From Diatrype stigma (taxonomy: Eukaryota; Ascomycota; Sordariomycetes; Xylariales; Diatrypaceae): a stretch of 64,000 bases of DNA. The stretch's first letter is position 1, and each line of letters begins with the position of its first letter. The notes under the pieces were generated by a model. It ran no database searches and was not told the origin of the DNA. It was given only the letters and a program-made list of their open reading frames with translations. The position numbers and the translations under genes were made by a program. The stretch covers positions 434,001-498,000 of the forward strand of contig JAKJXP020000016.1 of assembly GCA_022225965.2 (NCBI GenBank). The letters run 5' to 3'. Positions 1 to 12,325 of the stretch are shown piece after piece.

Positions 1-2114
1 ACTCACCGCGATACCAACGCCTGGGACCATCGGTTCCTTGGCTTCTTCTGCTACTAATCCGGGATACAGCTCAACGAAGTCGGGATGCTCATACAGATGA
101 CGAAGAGCTTCGGAAATATCAGGGTCAGAATTGATATCCTCAAATCTTTCATACGGTTTCAGCCCGAAATGCTTGCGGAACTCATTGAGGCCTGCAACGT
201 TCCACTGGCGACCTTGCATAATGCCCATTATTTCGACTGGTTTCATAGCCTGCGGCACGTTACGGCCACCGAAAGCCCCGGCACAGTCCTCGATGGCTGA
301 GGTGATGCACTCGACGAGGTCGTCGTCATTAAACTTCCCATCAGGGCCTCGCTTGAATCCGCCGAACACACGCTCCGCTGGATCCGAGGGGATGCTCTGG
401 TCGAATTTTCTAAAGCCCGTTGCCATATCTTTGGGCGATATAGTGCTTGGATCCTTACCGAACATGCTTGCGAAGAAATCCTGGAGCCACTTGTCGTCTT
501 TGTCGGAGATGTTCGAATGCCACCTGGGAAAGTCAACTTGTGGCCTATTATGGTACAAGTCCAGGTGGTAGTACTTACCTGTAGCACAAGTTGAACTCTG
601 CCGAGACCATGCTCCCAGTGCCTCGTTCAGATCCGGTGTGTGTGCCTGCATTTCTGCCCATTTCTTGCCGGGGGTCAAGAGTCCAAGTTGTGTTGCTCCG
701 ATTCAAGTTGACGATGTTCCGCACATCTGCTCCATGTTAGCATCTTGAAACACCTTGCAATTGACTCCATAATTTGATCGCCATCACTCGTAACATTAAT
801 AGCAGTAATGAGACAAGCGTTTAAGAACCCCAAGCCGGTGGGGTGATGGGCCAATTCAAAGGCAGATAATACACATACTGCGAGCAAGTCAACTTCATGG
901 TTCAGGGGTTTTAGGGGGGAGCGGACAGGTGGGGCTTACCAGTCAACTAGCGTGATATTGATATAGAGTCCCGCGGTGACAAGGCGGGCCGTCTGGAACA
1001 AGTCATTATCATACTTCTTCCAGGCCTCGGCTGCCTGGGCTTCGTTCAGGTTGGGGGAAGGAGGTGTAAAACGACCGCCCTCGTTGATCGCTGCCAGATT
1101 GGTTGCCACATGGTTGTGGAATCGGTTGAACATGATGAGGATAACACTGCAACCCGGTGGCATCCCGTGTAAGCGTTTATCAGCGTATGTGTCGGGTTTC
1201 ATCATGCCATCCTTGAAAGTCCGCACGGAGTCTTGCATCCCCTGGTTACTGCCATATAATGGGGAGAGGTCCAGATAGGACGAGGTGAGCGTCTTGTTTG
1301 TGTCTCTGTGGTCCGTCCAGAACAGATCGTGGATGATGATGGTGGCCCAGTACCAAAGAACCGAGGAGACGTTGTTGGGATGTTTCTTGTAAGTGGTTCT
1401 CTTCATGACCGACTCGAAAATGAGCTCCGGATCAGGCATGGCCCCAAGGGGGATGACGCCGGGTCGACAGGTTCGCGCGTAGGTGGAACCCGCGGCACCG
1501 AGCATAGGGTTCAACGGGTTGTTCCAGGATCCATCAGCCATTCGATACCGGTGCTTCTCACCAACGTATAGTAGCGGAGGATGGTCCAAGGTGTACCATA
1601 GCTCATTCAGGAAAGAATTCGTTAGCTCTTCCCTAAGACGGGAGTTATGAGGGAGTCCGGCGACAAGTTGGATCACATTTTCCATGATCATGGTCTTGTC
1701 ATCTGTGAGCTGCTCGCCCTTGAGCTTGCTCTTGGCAAGAGCCAGTACCGTCTTGACATCTAGCATGCAGTTAGCCAGAGGTTCTGTTGTCTGTGCCGTT
1801 TTCTGTCTCAACACACCTTTCCATGCGATGTACTTCAGATCATTGAATATGCTACTTTTCTTTGTCGTGGCGCCGTAGGTTCCATCGCCATGCTGGTTTG
1901 GGAGAGGTCGCCGTGAAGCCTGGATCAACTGTCCGAACTGAGAGAAGGCTGTTGATACACCCGCCTCAGTAGGCTTTGGTAGAGGAGCTGGTTTTTCCTG
2001 GTTGACTGGTGGAGATGACGAGCTTGTCGGCCTTCCGGTGTTCGTGGTACTATGAGAATCACTGCGGTAGCCGCTGGTATCGTGCGCACCGTTTGATCCC
2101 TTCGCGTCCGCCAT
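1..2114 (-). CDS. Fatty-acid oxygenase of the Ppo / linoleate diol synthase family, 5' part, possibly frameshifted
   Basis: Heme dioxygenase that would oxygenate oleic/linoleic acid to hydroperoxides (psi-factor type oxylipins). Exon 1 is 2114..940 and starts at MADAKGSNG. It contains the peroxidase-like fold with the likely distal heme His262 in IIHDLFW, the SYLDLSPLYG motif (residues 279-288) and NRFHNHVA (330-337). Exon 2 is 726..579 (NIVNLNRSNTTW ... AEFNLC) and exon 3 is 523..1. The catalytic Tyr and proximal His (YRWHS) are assembled across the exon 2/3 junction. The gene runs off the left edge, so the C-terminal P450-like domain is outside. Oddity: exon 1 joins exon 2 in frame only if one G at 939/940 is ignored. 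The GTAAGC donor as written gives GAC-TGA, a stop, whereas the family expects Asp-Tyr there. It may be a real disablement or a one-base sequence error. Family assignment is sure; diol synthase versus 10R-dioxygenase is not decided. Confidence 0.88.
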
Positions 2115-4572
2115 ATTGTCAAGACCAGGTAGAGACCACGGGTATCAATAAAAGTAGGGTTCTATGCAGGTCGCTATTGAGGATCACACACTGTAGTTAG
2201 CGAGGGGGTCTCCTTTGCTTCGAAGTTGACTTAACTTCAGTTGAGCAAATTCGGATTCGAATCCAGAATATCGAACAGATAGTTTACCTAGACTGGGCCC
2301 AAGAGCACGAGTGTTCGGTGTTTGTATTCCAAGGTTGTATACCGAGGCTGTACGATCTAAGCAGTGCCGGTAGCAACTGATATCACATTCTTATCAGGGT
2401 AAGAGCAGCCCGATCCTGAGACAACACGATCGAGCTCTTGATACACGGCATATCATCATAGGTATACTCTACGGGGGGCACTAAACGCCCAGTCGGCCGT
2501 GTTGTATACCATGGACACTCTGTCACATGGCGAGCTACACTGAGCCTGCCCTTTTCTGAGAACTCCGATCCCAGACCAGTCATCCAACAGCTGCTTAGTG
2601 AGTACCGTACTCATCGGTCGGTTTCAGCGTCAAGCCAAGTGCGGAGTTCTTTCGGATACGGCCAATCCGACTTCGTCGATGATGGGCTTCCAGCTTGCAT
2701 TGCATATCGTGAGACAGCGAGAAGTGAAGCTATAGATGCATGCGATTTCGATGTCACAACACACAATGCGACGATGCGCCGAGGTTTTTAGCGGCGACAA
2801 TGGCTGGCGACAATGGCTGGCTGAACCCGATGCATGCCGGCGATGTTGCAGCCCTAGACACCATCGAGACATTTGTTGTACTTTGGACTTTGTCTAACTC
2901 TCCCAGGGAAAGTGGCATGCGCAGAATACCTGACGCTATTGGTGAAACATCACAAACTCTATCTGATATTTGATCTCCATATTGGTTACGATCGACATCC
3001 TCGCGAGGAAAGTAGGGAGCTGAAAAGTGCAGGTTGGACCCTGATGTGAGGTTTAATGTTTAGACTAATGCGTGATGTTGAATGGGATGTGGGGACTCAA
3101 TAACCTGGAGAAAGGGGGGCGGGGACCTCGCGTAGATGCATCTCTGCCCTTGGATTGTTCCAAGGCTTCCTCCATACCTATGAATTAAGGAAGTCACCAA
3201 ATCTGCAACTGTAGTAGGGAAGGAGGGCCGGGAGCCCGTAGTTGGAGCCCTCGTTGTGACAAGGAATACATACCTAGGTAGTATGTACTGCAGATGTGGC
3301 GTTGCACTGCATATCTGCATACCGGTATCTGTAGTACCTACCGACTTACCCTACCACAGATGCAGGTAGGAGAGAACATGACCGGCAGAGGAAGTTGCAG
3401 AGGAGTTGCAGAGAAACTTAAGTTCTTGTACGACGCTGCCGCCTTGCGATTGAAGCTTAAGGGGGTCCACTAGATGCTTTTTAGAAGTGCCTAATGTTGC
3501 TTATCTACCTAGGTAGGTAGACCCTGGATGCCTGGAACGCCATTGAATTGACAGCTCTTCAGTGTCTCAGTGTCTCAGTATCTCAGTGCTACCCGGACAA
3601 AAGGCAGGCAGTTGATGTAACAGCAGCAAGCTGGACTGCCGATTATTGCTCCAAACAAGAACCAGTGAACAACAACCAGTGAACAACCAGTAAGGAAGAA
3701 CCAGTGAGGCTGCTCGGAGAGACCAACCATTGGAGTCTGGACCGCGACAGTGCCCAGTCAATAAATTCCGGATTCGACATGTCGCCCCCTCGGAATTCTG
3801 CTTTCTGACGCAAGCAGATGCATGCAGTCAGCGGCTTCAAGAGTCGATAGTGCTGACCATCCCTGTCCTTGTGTTCTCTGTTAATCATTGCGCGGCAAGC
3901 GAGGCAAAAGGTTAACGACCACAAGGCAACTGAATACCTCCTCTCTGATTCGCCGCCCGCTTGCCTCGGAGAAGAAGGATATCTCGATCATTACATTGCA
4001 TTGCTTCCTTTTTCTCGCCGAGACACAAGGTTGACTATCTGGTCACTCGAGCGGTGATAGAATAGGTCAATGGCTGTTCGAACTTAACTTCGTTCGCCTA
4101 GGTGGGCTCCCTACTTCCGCATTCGCCAATGGCTGGCATCCCATTGTTCGTCTCACACGGAATGCTGCATAGGATAGGATGCCGGCAAATCGTCATTTGT
4201 ATGTTGGTGGCTTGAGGGGGTGGGAAGGACGGCCGACGACATGGCATTAGTCACTCGAAAGTCTCATCTTCGAGGTTTCGGTTCGCGTTGTGCGAAGAGA
4301 TTCCTACGAAAAGCCTGCGGGGAATATGCATCTACATCTATCTGGGTAGACCCGATTAGGCGCAACACCACGTCGTGCTCGGTATTACTGCCTGCAACCC
4401 TGTGGCACTCCGGATACGCGGTTCGGCAAGTTCTCCAAAGCAAGCCGTGGACAATACTCATCTAACCCCCGACACTTCGTCTCCTCGAACCCGCCTTGCC
4501 TCGAATATAGACAGGTCTAGGTTGAGGAGAGAAGAGTACGCACCTGACCAACGCCAGCCCTCCTCAAGCAAG
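2115..4572. other. Gene-free spacer between divergent genes
   Basis: I see no convincing gene here. It holds the upstream regions of the oxygenase (-) and the DUF2235 gene (+). Small structures include three GTCTCAGT-like repeats near 3560-3590, an imperfect AACCAGTGAA repeat at about 3655-3710, and TACCTAGGTA-type motifs near 3272 and 3508. Confidence 0.6.
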
Positions 4573-6783
4573 ATGGATCCCCATAGTGAATGCCGAAACA
4601 GCACCCCACGAAAGCTCGTGCTATGTTTTGATGGCACGGGCAATAAGTTTCGTGGAGATGATAGTGACAGCAATATACTGAAGATATTCAGGTGCTTAGA
4701 CCGCGAAGCTGGCGACCAGTGTGAGTATATATAAAAATTACCTTACCCCCTATCCAGCAAGTAAGCCGAGATGACCTCTATCTTCTAACCAGCTTACCAG
4801 TTCATTATTACCAACCTGGCATCGGTACCTATGTTGTGTCGAACTCCTTATCGCACACGAGCATGGGAGCTCGCGTGCGATCATGGTACGTAAAAGCCAA
4901 AGACTCGGCCATTGGGTCGAGTTTCGACCACCATGTAGTCGGAGGCTACCGCTTCTTGATGCGCTACTACAACCCAGGAGATGAGATCTATTTCTTTGGG
5001 TTCTCGCGAGGGGCGTACGTCGCCAGGTTCCTCGCCGAGATGCTGGATTACGTGGGCCTCCTCTCTCACGGGAACGAGGAGATGGTCACGTTCGCATGGA
5101 AAGCTTTCTCCCAGTGGCAGAGTCGCCAGTCGGACGGTTCGGAGGAGAGCAAGGCGAAGCGACACGAGATGTACCGGTTCATGAAAGGGTTCCGGGAAAC
5201 GTTCAGCCGCCCTGTGACGAGGATTCGTTTTCTTGGTCTATTTGATACGGTGAACTCGGTGCCACGCTTCGAAGCTGCGTGGATGCAGCGCTCTAAGTTC
5301 CCATATACAGCTAGGAGTAGTGCCAAGGTAAGACCATATCTGTCGTTACTCCGCTCGCAGTGGCATGGAGTCCTAGGTTCATATATTATGTCTGATGACT
5401 TTTGAAGGTAATCCGTCATTGCGTATCAATTGACGAGCGTCGAGCGAAATTCCGGCAAGATCTGATATACCAAGGCACTCAACGTAAATCCAAGAAACAT
5501 GGGTCGTCAGCTCTTCATAGTAAACATCTGCATGACTTTGTTCCGGACAGGTATCGCGCAAGGCGGCCAGCGGTGTCGGTACCAAGAACATCGCAGCAGG
5601 AAACCAGCAGAGGTCGCCGCCAGACATTGGCTCCGGACGAGGCAGAACATGCCTTTAGGCCTCATTCCCGGTCCAGGTCCACTAACCGAGGGACTTCGCG
5701 GGATAACAATGGTGCAGAAGACGGGAAGTCCGACGTTTCCGGAGCAGTTGATAACCAGGACACGGGCTCCGATTCAGATGAGCAGGATATCGATGAGATC
5801 TGGTAAGGACACTCACTAGTCATATAACCCAAATCGCGGAGTAGTTATAATACTATCCAAAAATGATTTGCTTACTTGTTCCTCTTCTGTTCAACCATAG
5901 GTTCTCCGGCGGCCACGGGGATGTCGGCGGAGGCTGGGAGGTCCTTGAGGATTCCAAATCGGCAAGCCACGTGCCGCTAGCCTACATGATCCGAGAAGCC
6001 ATGCGCGCGGGCCTCAATTTCGACCCCGAGAAACTCGTCGAGATGGGCGTCGTCGGCTCGTTGCGAGACGCCTATGCGTTCGAGAGGGCCAACGAACGGG
6101 AGCCCGAGAACGGCGGCGGCCCCGCCCCCCACATCCGCATCGATGTCTCGGGGCCCAGCCCCAGCTCTAGCCCCCCGAACGCATCGCCCGATTCCGACAT
6201 CGGTCAGGTGGACTGGGCGCACTTCAGAAACACTACCGGTGCCGGCGACGGGCAACAGCGAGACAAGGAGAAATATGACTACGAAGGCCCTAATCCCAAC
6301 AACAACTATGACGATGATAACGAAGACTGTCACAGCCAAAACCGGAACGTCAAGAGGAGCCCCTCCTGCTCCTCCTTCCACCAAATGCTACACCGCGCCC
6401 ACCTAGCACGAACGCACGACTCCCTCACCTTCTCGTCCGGTCTCGGTCGCGGTCCCGTCCTAAGCTGGAAGCTGATGGAGTACCTCCCCTTCAGGCGCAT
6501 GGACCTGCAGGCGGACGGGTCGTGGCGGCCGATCCGGTGGCCGCTGCCGCGCGGCGAGGTGCGCGACATCCCGCACACGGCACGCGTGCACGGCTCCGTC
6601 CTCCGCCGCATGCGCTTCGACCCCTCCTACCGCCCGGGGAATCTTATCGTTGGCGGAGGCGGGAGGGGCCTGCGCAAAGCGCCGCCCGAGCGCGGCATTG
6701 GTGTTTGGGAGTGCGTGCAGGACCGGGGGGATCCGGTGGGGGAGGTCTGGGTTAAAAAGATAGGGGCGCCGGATGGGGAGTGA
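4573..6783 (+). CDS. DUF2235 alpha/beta-hydrolase-like protein (Tle1-type phospholipase fold)
   Basis: Predicted intracellular hydrolase; the family shares the catalytic domain of type VI secretion Tle1 phospholipases, but the substrate of fungal members is unknown. The four exons are 4573..4720, 4801..5327, 5408..5802 and 5901..6783, giving 650 residues in one frame. The N-terminus shows the family start KLVLCFDGTGN (residues 14-24). The nucleophile elbow GFSRG lies at 116-120 (Ser118), LGLFDTV follows later in exon 2, and the SGGHGDVGGGW motif with a likely catalytic Asp/His is rebuilt at the exon 3/4 junction. The middle (exon 3) is a poorly conserved charged linker rich in Arg, Ser and acidic residues. 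The chosen ATG is the first one just ahead of the conserved core; the frame stays open upstream to 4375, so a longer N-terminus is possible. All donors are GTRAG-like. Confidence 0.85.
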
Positions 6784-7683
6784 GTAAGGGGGGTCGTGAT
6801 GGGAGTGAGGTGTTATAATGGATGGATTACCTGACTTGCTCGTCGGTAAGCATGTACGAAGGTTGAGTCGGTGCGTGTGCTAATCAATAAGTATCTAGGA
6901 CAGGATCTTGGGTTTTCTGGTTTGGGCGGCAAAGCCAGTGGATTGATTACCCCTGAATTACCTGATTTGTCGAATGTAATATGTATCCAGGGAAAAATCA
7001 CGGTCTTTAGCCCGGTCGTCAAAAGCTTTTTGGTAACTTAGTATGTAATAAAACCACCAAAGGGTATTTATTTATTTCGTCTGTCTATTTATTAGTGAAT
7101 TGTCCGTAACAGTTGCATCAACTCTATTGAGATACCCATGACGGAAATGGTGATGGTGGGGAGCTTGGTCCGGATATTTACGAACCTACGGTGTGGTAAT
7201 TGGCACGCAACATTTGTATCTACTGCCATGAAGACAGTTATCATGAACCTAGTTAGATACGGGAAACGACAACGACGTGGCGTCGCGCTTGAACGGCACA
7301 CCCCTTTCATGTGATCTCCTCGACTAGTAACTGAATAACCTGCTCATTTTCTTCTTGTCACCTCTTTAAGGGACAGAGTGTGGGGGAGAGAATATGAGAC
7401 AAGGGAAGAAGGCAAGAACTTGTATTTGTCAGATAGATAATCAATTGCGGACACTTCTATCAGACTCGAGTGAAGAATAAGGGGCGAGTTGAAATAGCAA
7501 ATGAGTTGATAGCCGAACCCCCTTATATTCTTCCCAACAATGACTCTGAAAAGCACTATGGTGGTCATTAGCTTTCCATCTTGCTCCCCTGGCCCCCCCC
7601 CCCGCCCTCCCCCCTTCCCTTCCTGCGACTTTCGGTTGATAAGCCTCCAGACCCCGCCCCCTCCTGCAGACGAGTCTTCTACG
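6784..7683. other. Spacer between convergent genes with a C-rich tract
   Basis: I see no gene here. This is the 3' region shared by the DUF2235 gene (+) and the 2OG oxygenase gene (-). A nearly pure C tract with two G interruptions lies at about 7591-7620. Confidence 0.6.
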
Positions 7684-9453
7684 TTACCCAGAAATAGTGG
7701 CCGCGGCTTTTCGCTCTGCCCAAGCCGGGATCTCGACGATAATGGCACAGTTCGAGTACAGCACTTCAGTTTCTGCCTGGTTCCCATACTGCACGATGAT
7801 GTCAATTTCACACAACACGATCCTGCGAAGGGAGAAAAAGAAAGAAAGGTGCGGCGGTACTCACAGCAGTGTACGTGAATTGCGCTTCCTTGTGCTTGGG
7901 CTCGGTGGCCCAGACGATGTCGTCCTCATGGAACTGCCTCTCGCCCTCCTCGCACCCCGCAGCCCGGAAGCCGTCCATGGCCTCCGTGAAATGGCCGTAG
8001 TCCTCGATCTCGCGGGTGTCGAACATCCGGAACTTGAAAGAGCCCCCGATGTGCAGCTGCTTTATCCCTTGCTCTTCCAGGTCTCCGGTCCAGCTGTCGG
8101 CAAACGGGTCCCGCAGCACGGGCCGCAGGTACGCCTTGTACCCGATGGCCCGGAAGATCTCGTACAGCATCATGTCGATGCCTTTGAGGGTGTCGGGCAG
8201 GCCGCTCGCCTCGCTGGTGTGCGGGTAGGCGTGCTGGCAGTAGAAACCGAGACAGCCGCCTGGGAGTTGGATTAGTTAGTGATCGGTCGGGTCTCATTTT
8301 TACTCTCGTCGCCAGGTGTTGGTTCTAGATTTTCTAGTTTTGACATACCTTCTGTCATGAACGAGGCGTTCTTCAGAATCCCGACGACCTGTTTGTAGAG
8401 AGGCAGCTGAGCGGCGTCGAGAGTCTGGCAGTGCCCAGCCAGAAGACCGTTGCCGCGGATCGCATACAGGTTGTAGGTGAGCGTGAGGCGGTGGCCGCTG
8501 GTGACTTCGAGGACCTCGTGCTCGCAGTCGCTGTAGAAGGCGGCCCACCGGATGAAGGCGCCCTCTTCCGACTTGCCCTCCTTGCCCCAATCGAACGCGA
8601 TGGAGTTCCCTTCGTGGCGGACCGCGAGAGCCCCGCCTTCGTGCTCGAGCGGCAGGCACACGACGAGGGAACCGAACTGGTCTGCGGCCCGCGGAGTATC
8701 GACGTGGGCCTTGAACCTCCCCGACGGCCCAGAGTAGATCTAGATATATATACACCTCGGATTAGCCATACTGCGTACGAAAACAACAACAATAATGATG
8801 ATCATGATCATCGAGAATAACAAGGCTTCCACTGAACGTCACGGTGCGGAAATGAATAAGGGATTACGGACATTCAGCTTGTACAGCTCGGCGCGCACAG
8901 CGCGGGCGGGCTCGGAGCCCGCGGCGCTCGGCAGCAGGCTCTGGGCGATCTCGTCGACGATGCCCAGGGTATACGGGTTGAACGAGGTCGAGAACTGCGA
9001 GGGGTCCATTTTGGCGGCCTTGCGGTACTTCTCGTCGTAGACGTCCTCGCCGCCGCGGCCGAAGGTGGCCGGCTGCGTGTCCGCCAGCAGCTGGTCGAGG
9101 TTGTCTCTCGTGCGCGGCTCGAGCGGCAGCACCAGCTTGGTGCGCTTCGAGGAGACGTCCTTCACTTCTCCTCCTCCTTCGACGGCATCCCAGCGCAGAT
9201 CGATCGGCTGGGAGGTGACCGCATCGCGAGAGCGGTTCTTCCCCTCTTGGGCGGCCTGCGAGGAGGGGAGCACGACGGGGACCTTCCCGCCGCAGGCGTA
9301 GACAGACCTGGAGCGCTGGTCTTCCACTGAGCTGCGCAATGCCGCTATAGCGGCATCGGTTTCGCTGGGCGGAGGAGGTGCGGTGGAAGGCTTCTCCCCG
9401 TCCTTAGTGGTGCTGGGTGTGTTCTGAAACACAAGTTCATCGACGTCGGCCAT
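7684..9453 (-). CDS. 2-oxoglutarate/Fe(II)-dependent oxygenase family protein
   Basis: Fungal protein with a prolyl-4-hydroxylase-like double-stranded beta-helix core; the substrate is unknown. The exons are 9453..8872, 8739..8349, 8259..7865 and 7788..7684, giving 490 residues and closing the frame exactly. Iron ligands are visible: HVD (His206, Asp208) and His268 in DCEHEV, with Arg278 in SGHRLTL as the likely 2OG-binding residue. The upstream segment (residues 1-190) is hydrophilic and low in conservation. The last exon encodes YGNQAETEVLYSNCAII, a conserved C-terminal motif of these proteins, then stops. Intron 1 uses a GTCCGT donor, which is uncommon but fits GTNNGT. No signal peptide is seen, so a cytosolic or nuclear location is inferred. 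Confidence 0.85.
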
Positions 9454-10813
9454 GGTGTTGGATGTGTATCCCGTTGCGCAAGCTGGGAGTAAGAGGGGGT
9501 GAATCGTGTTAATGGGGTCAAGATGGAATAGTGAAAGAGAAGGGGTCTTTTGCGTTGCTTGGATGATGTGTAAGTAGAGGCCGACATAGAGAAGGGAATA
9601 GTCAGCCTTTTGTATAGAAGGATGCCCCCTACTTTCAACGCATCTGGTGTCAAGTTCACCAGGCATCCGTCGGCTACCCCACCCATCGCTGCCTGCGCGA
9701 TATCTTGTTTTCAGTATGTGATTTGATGCTATATATCACCGCATCCATACCAACTTCGATTTATTGCAGACGTTGCCTAATATATGTGGGCTTATATCAT
9801 GGGGTATAGTGGGTGTGATGTGATGGTGCCATGGCACAGGCCAAGCCACTGCGCTGACCTGGCCGGGGAACATCGAGATTCACTGACTGTCACTTCTTTT
9901 CAACCAATTCGTGATAGTTTACTAAGTAGTGCATTGTGCAGCGATTGTCGCATATGCAATCTTGAGGCGCAGTCGAAACCTGCAAGTCTGAAAACTTTGG
10001 CTAGAAGTATCCCGGGGCCCGAGGCCTGCCTAGTCAGGAGAGTTTTGTTTGACAATCAACGAGGGGAAGAGGGAAACAAAGGAACCGGAAGACGCATATT
10101 ACGAAGTATATGAAGTATACAAAAGAATGAGAATGGAAAGGAACGAAAAGAGAGAGAGGGAGAGAAGGAGTGGGGACTCTATCTAAGATCACCACCAGAG
10201 TTGGCTCCCAAAGAACTAGGTCCAATGATAATATACCTTCGGGCACAACAACAGCATATGCGAAAATAGTCTCTGAATAATATGAATGAGGTTGATATTG
10301 GAAACACCTTCGCATTCGATGGATATTGATAGGTACCTAGGTAAGTAAGTACCTACAAGGTACTTAGTACCTAGGCGGTCGATTATTCGGGTCATTTCTA
10401 CTGGTCGGATTCAGCAACTGTGATTGGACGAAACCAAGTTCAGCTTTCCTAAAGGGGAAATAACTCATAACGTCAAGTACGCCTTTCAATACACTCAAGG
10501 AATAACGAAACACGGATTAATGTATTATAGGTGTAGTGATACTGCTTACTGATATCAGTAAAGTGAGTACACGAAAGTTCCTCCTGATTAAACCAGCTCT
10601 GCTCCCACACTTCTCAGCCACCCATTAATCATCCAACGCCAGTTCCGTTCTTCCATTAAGCCATTACGCTCCCTCAATCAACCTCAATGGATTCCGTGGT
10701 GAGCTATGCATATGCACACATCGACATACATTCCGTATGGTCGTTTCGAATGGCGAGAGTTCCATTCACTGGACTGAACCAAGCAGTGTTCTCCAGACAG
10801 CGTTCGACGCTAT
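9454..10813. other. Gene-free spacer
   Basis: I see no supported gene here. A compact inverted array of TACCTAGG / AAGTACCT elements lies at about 10,331-10,377. The rest is unremarkable. Confidence 0.55.
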
Positions 10814-11338
10814 TTACGACCCCAGCGTAGTATTGGGCAGGGTGGAATTGACCGTGGTAGCATTAGTTTGGGTAGAGTTCAGGTTTGCTCTCAGGACTCT
10901 GCTAAGGCGTCCCACCCCCGTGTAGTTGGACACTGCGGGCTTGGTGGTCGTTTGATTGATCGACCGTGCAGTGAGTAAGTTGTCATTGTGAGCCCGCCCA
11001 ATCAGACCCTTGAGCTTGCCGGTCTTGAATGGATCTAGGGTGCCTTCGGTGGCACACGAGCAGAACTCAAGACACACTGGGTTCTGAGCCATGACAGTTC
11101 CGTTGGTAGAGCATCCGCCATCGAAACCACATTGTAGCAAGGCAAGAGTGAGCTGTCCTGTACAGGCGACAGCCCAGACTTCGCCTCCTGTGCTCTGATG
11201 CTCTTTGACAATGAGAACTGCGTCAGAATTGGAGATATCTGGGCGAGTGAGGTTCGAAGGCCGAGCAGACACGGACGTCGCGAGAAGCGTAGCAAGGAGT
11301 GCGATGACCTTCCAAGCGGGGACGCCGTCAGCATCCAT
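10814..11338 (-). CDS. Small secreted cysteine-containing protein, unknown function
   Basis: Single-exon ORF of 174 residues from MDADGVPAWK. Residues about 9-25 form a hydrophobic signal peptide (VIALLATLLATSVSA), with cleavage likely after Ala. The mature part has six Cys in a C...C-x4-C...C-x2-C-x-C pattern (VACTG, LQCGFDGGC, VCLEFCSC) and then a Thr/Asn-rich tail with several N-x-T/S sequons, suggesting glycosylation. I do not recognise the family. The combination of secretion, small size and paired Cys is what is called an effector candidate or a small cell-surface protein; this is inference only. A longer reading begins ten codons upstream at 11,368, but it would put extra polar residues before the signal peptide. 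Upstream on this strand (11,373-11,730) is a pyrimidine-rich stretch typical of fungal promoters. Confidence 0.6.
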   Translation of the reverse strand: MDADGVPAWKVIALLATLLATSVSARPSNLTRPDISNSDAVLIVKEHQSTGGEVWAVACTGQLTLALLQCGFDGGCSTNGTVMAQNPVCLEFCSCATEGTLDPFKTGKLKGLIGRAHNDNLLTARSINQTTTKPAVSNYTGVGRLSRVLRANLNSTQTNATTVNSTLPNTTLGS

Positions 11339-12325
11339 CTGTTGCATAGATACGGGGCATAGGTACAAACCTTCATTTTGATGTGAGCGAATAGCTAGCG
11401 GGAAATGGATCGGTGGATTGGCGAAGGGTGATGATTATGAATGGCTGAGGATGTAGGCAAGTAGTTGAGCAATAAACCCCAGATAGCAGGTGAGTCTGTG
11501 TCGATGGCTTCGGATCCCCAGATATTGAGAAGTCGGGGACGATAGTAAGAATGCTATGCAGCTTAGGCAAGGAACCAAAAAGACTGTTTGGAAGAATGGG
11601 TGGTGATGATGATGGGGAAGATTGAAGAGAGAAGAGAATCGGGGAGGACATTGAAGAAGTGAGAGTGGGAGAAGTCCTACAGTCAGCATATCGCAGCAGG
11701 AAGTTGCAACTAACAGAAGTATCAAAACCATCGGTTATCGCACTCGGTTTGGGCAGGGGTCATAGACACATGCGGCTTTCAACAATCCAGAAGTTCAGAG
11801 CAAGAAAGCTCGAGAAGTCCGGGTAGGTGCTTACCCACACATATACTAGGTGTATTTGAGTATGTACCTAGGCACTTGTACGTTCACCATTGTTCGGCTT
11901 GCTCTTGCTTCCCTATAGAAGAGTTGCGGGTCGCAGGGCACAGTGCAAAATTCCTTCAGGGGTTGTGAGGATTATCCGCTCATTATTTATTGCTGGTGCG
12001 GCAGGAGCCGTCGTAGAAGGAACTTTATAGGGCTTTTTATTGAAGGGCACGCCGCTTTAAAGGGTCTATATGTCTAGGTATATGTAGGTAGGTAGTTATG
12101 GCCAATGATCCCATCGTATCCAGTGGAGGCAGCAACTTAACGAAACCCTTAAATCCCTATTCAACCTCGTTCATTTCCTTCCACCCTGCCCGTTTTCATA
12201 TACGTCAGCTCCTTAAGTTTCCAAACATGTAAAGTCCAAACTTGGCATAGAAGTGCCCCCTTCCATGATCACGCTGCTCTGAGTCCAGCCCAGCCCAGCC
12301 CAGCCCAGCGTCACCCCTTCCAAAC
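11339..12325. other. Spacer with pyrimidine-rich promoter region
   Basis: Read on the minus strand, 11,373-11,730 is CT-rich and probably promoter/5' UTR of the secreted-protein gene. TACCTAGG and GTAGGTAGGTAG motifs occur near 11,863 and 12,085. A CAGCC repeat lies at 12,285-12,309. I see no gene. Confidence 0.55.

Noticed and set aside
2240..2275. GGATTCGAATCC resembling a tRNA B box
   Set aside because: No acceptor or D-arm pairing can be drawn upstream; the match is just a palindrome.
11373..11731. Overlapping hydrophobic minus-strand frames upstream of the secreted protein
   Set aside because: CT-rich 5' flank produces Leu/Ser/Pro runs; no conserved motif and no sensible splice to the downstream exon.
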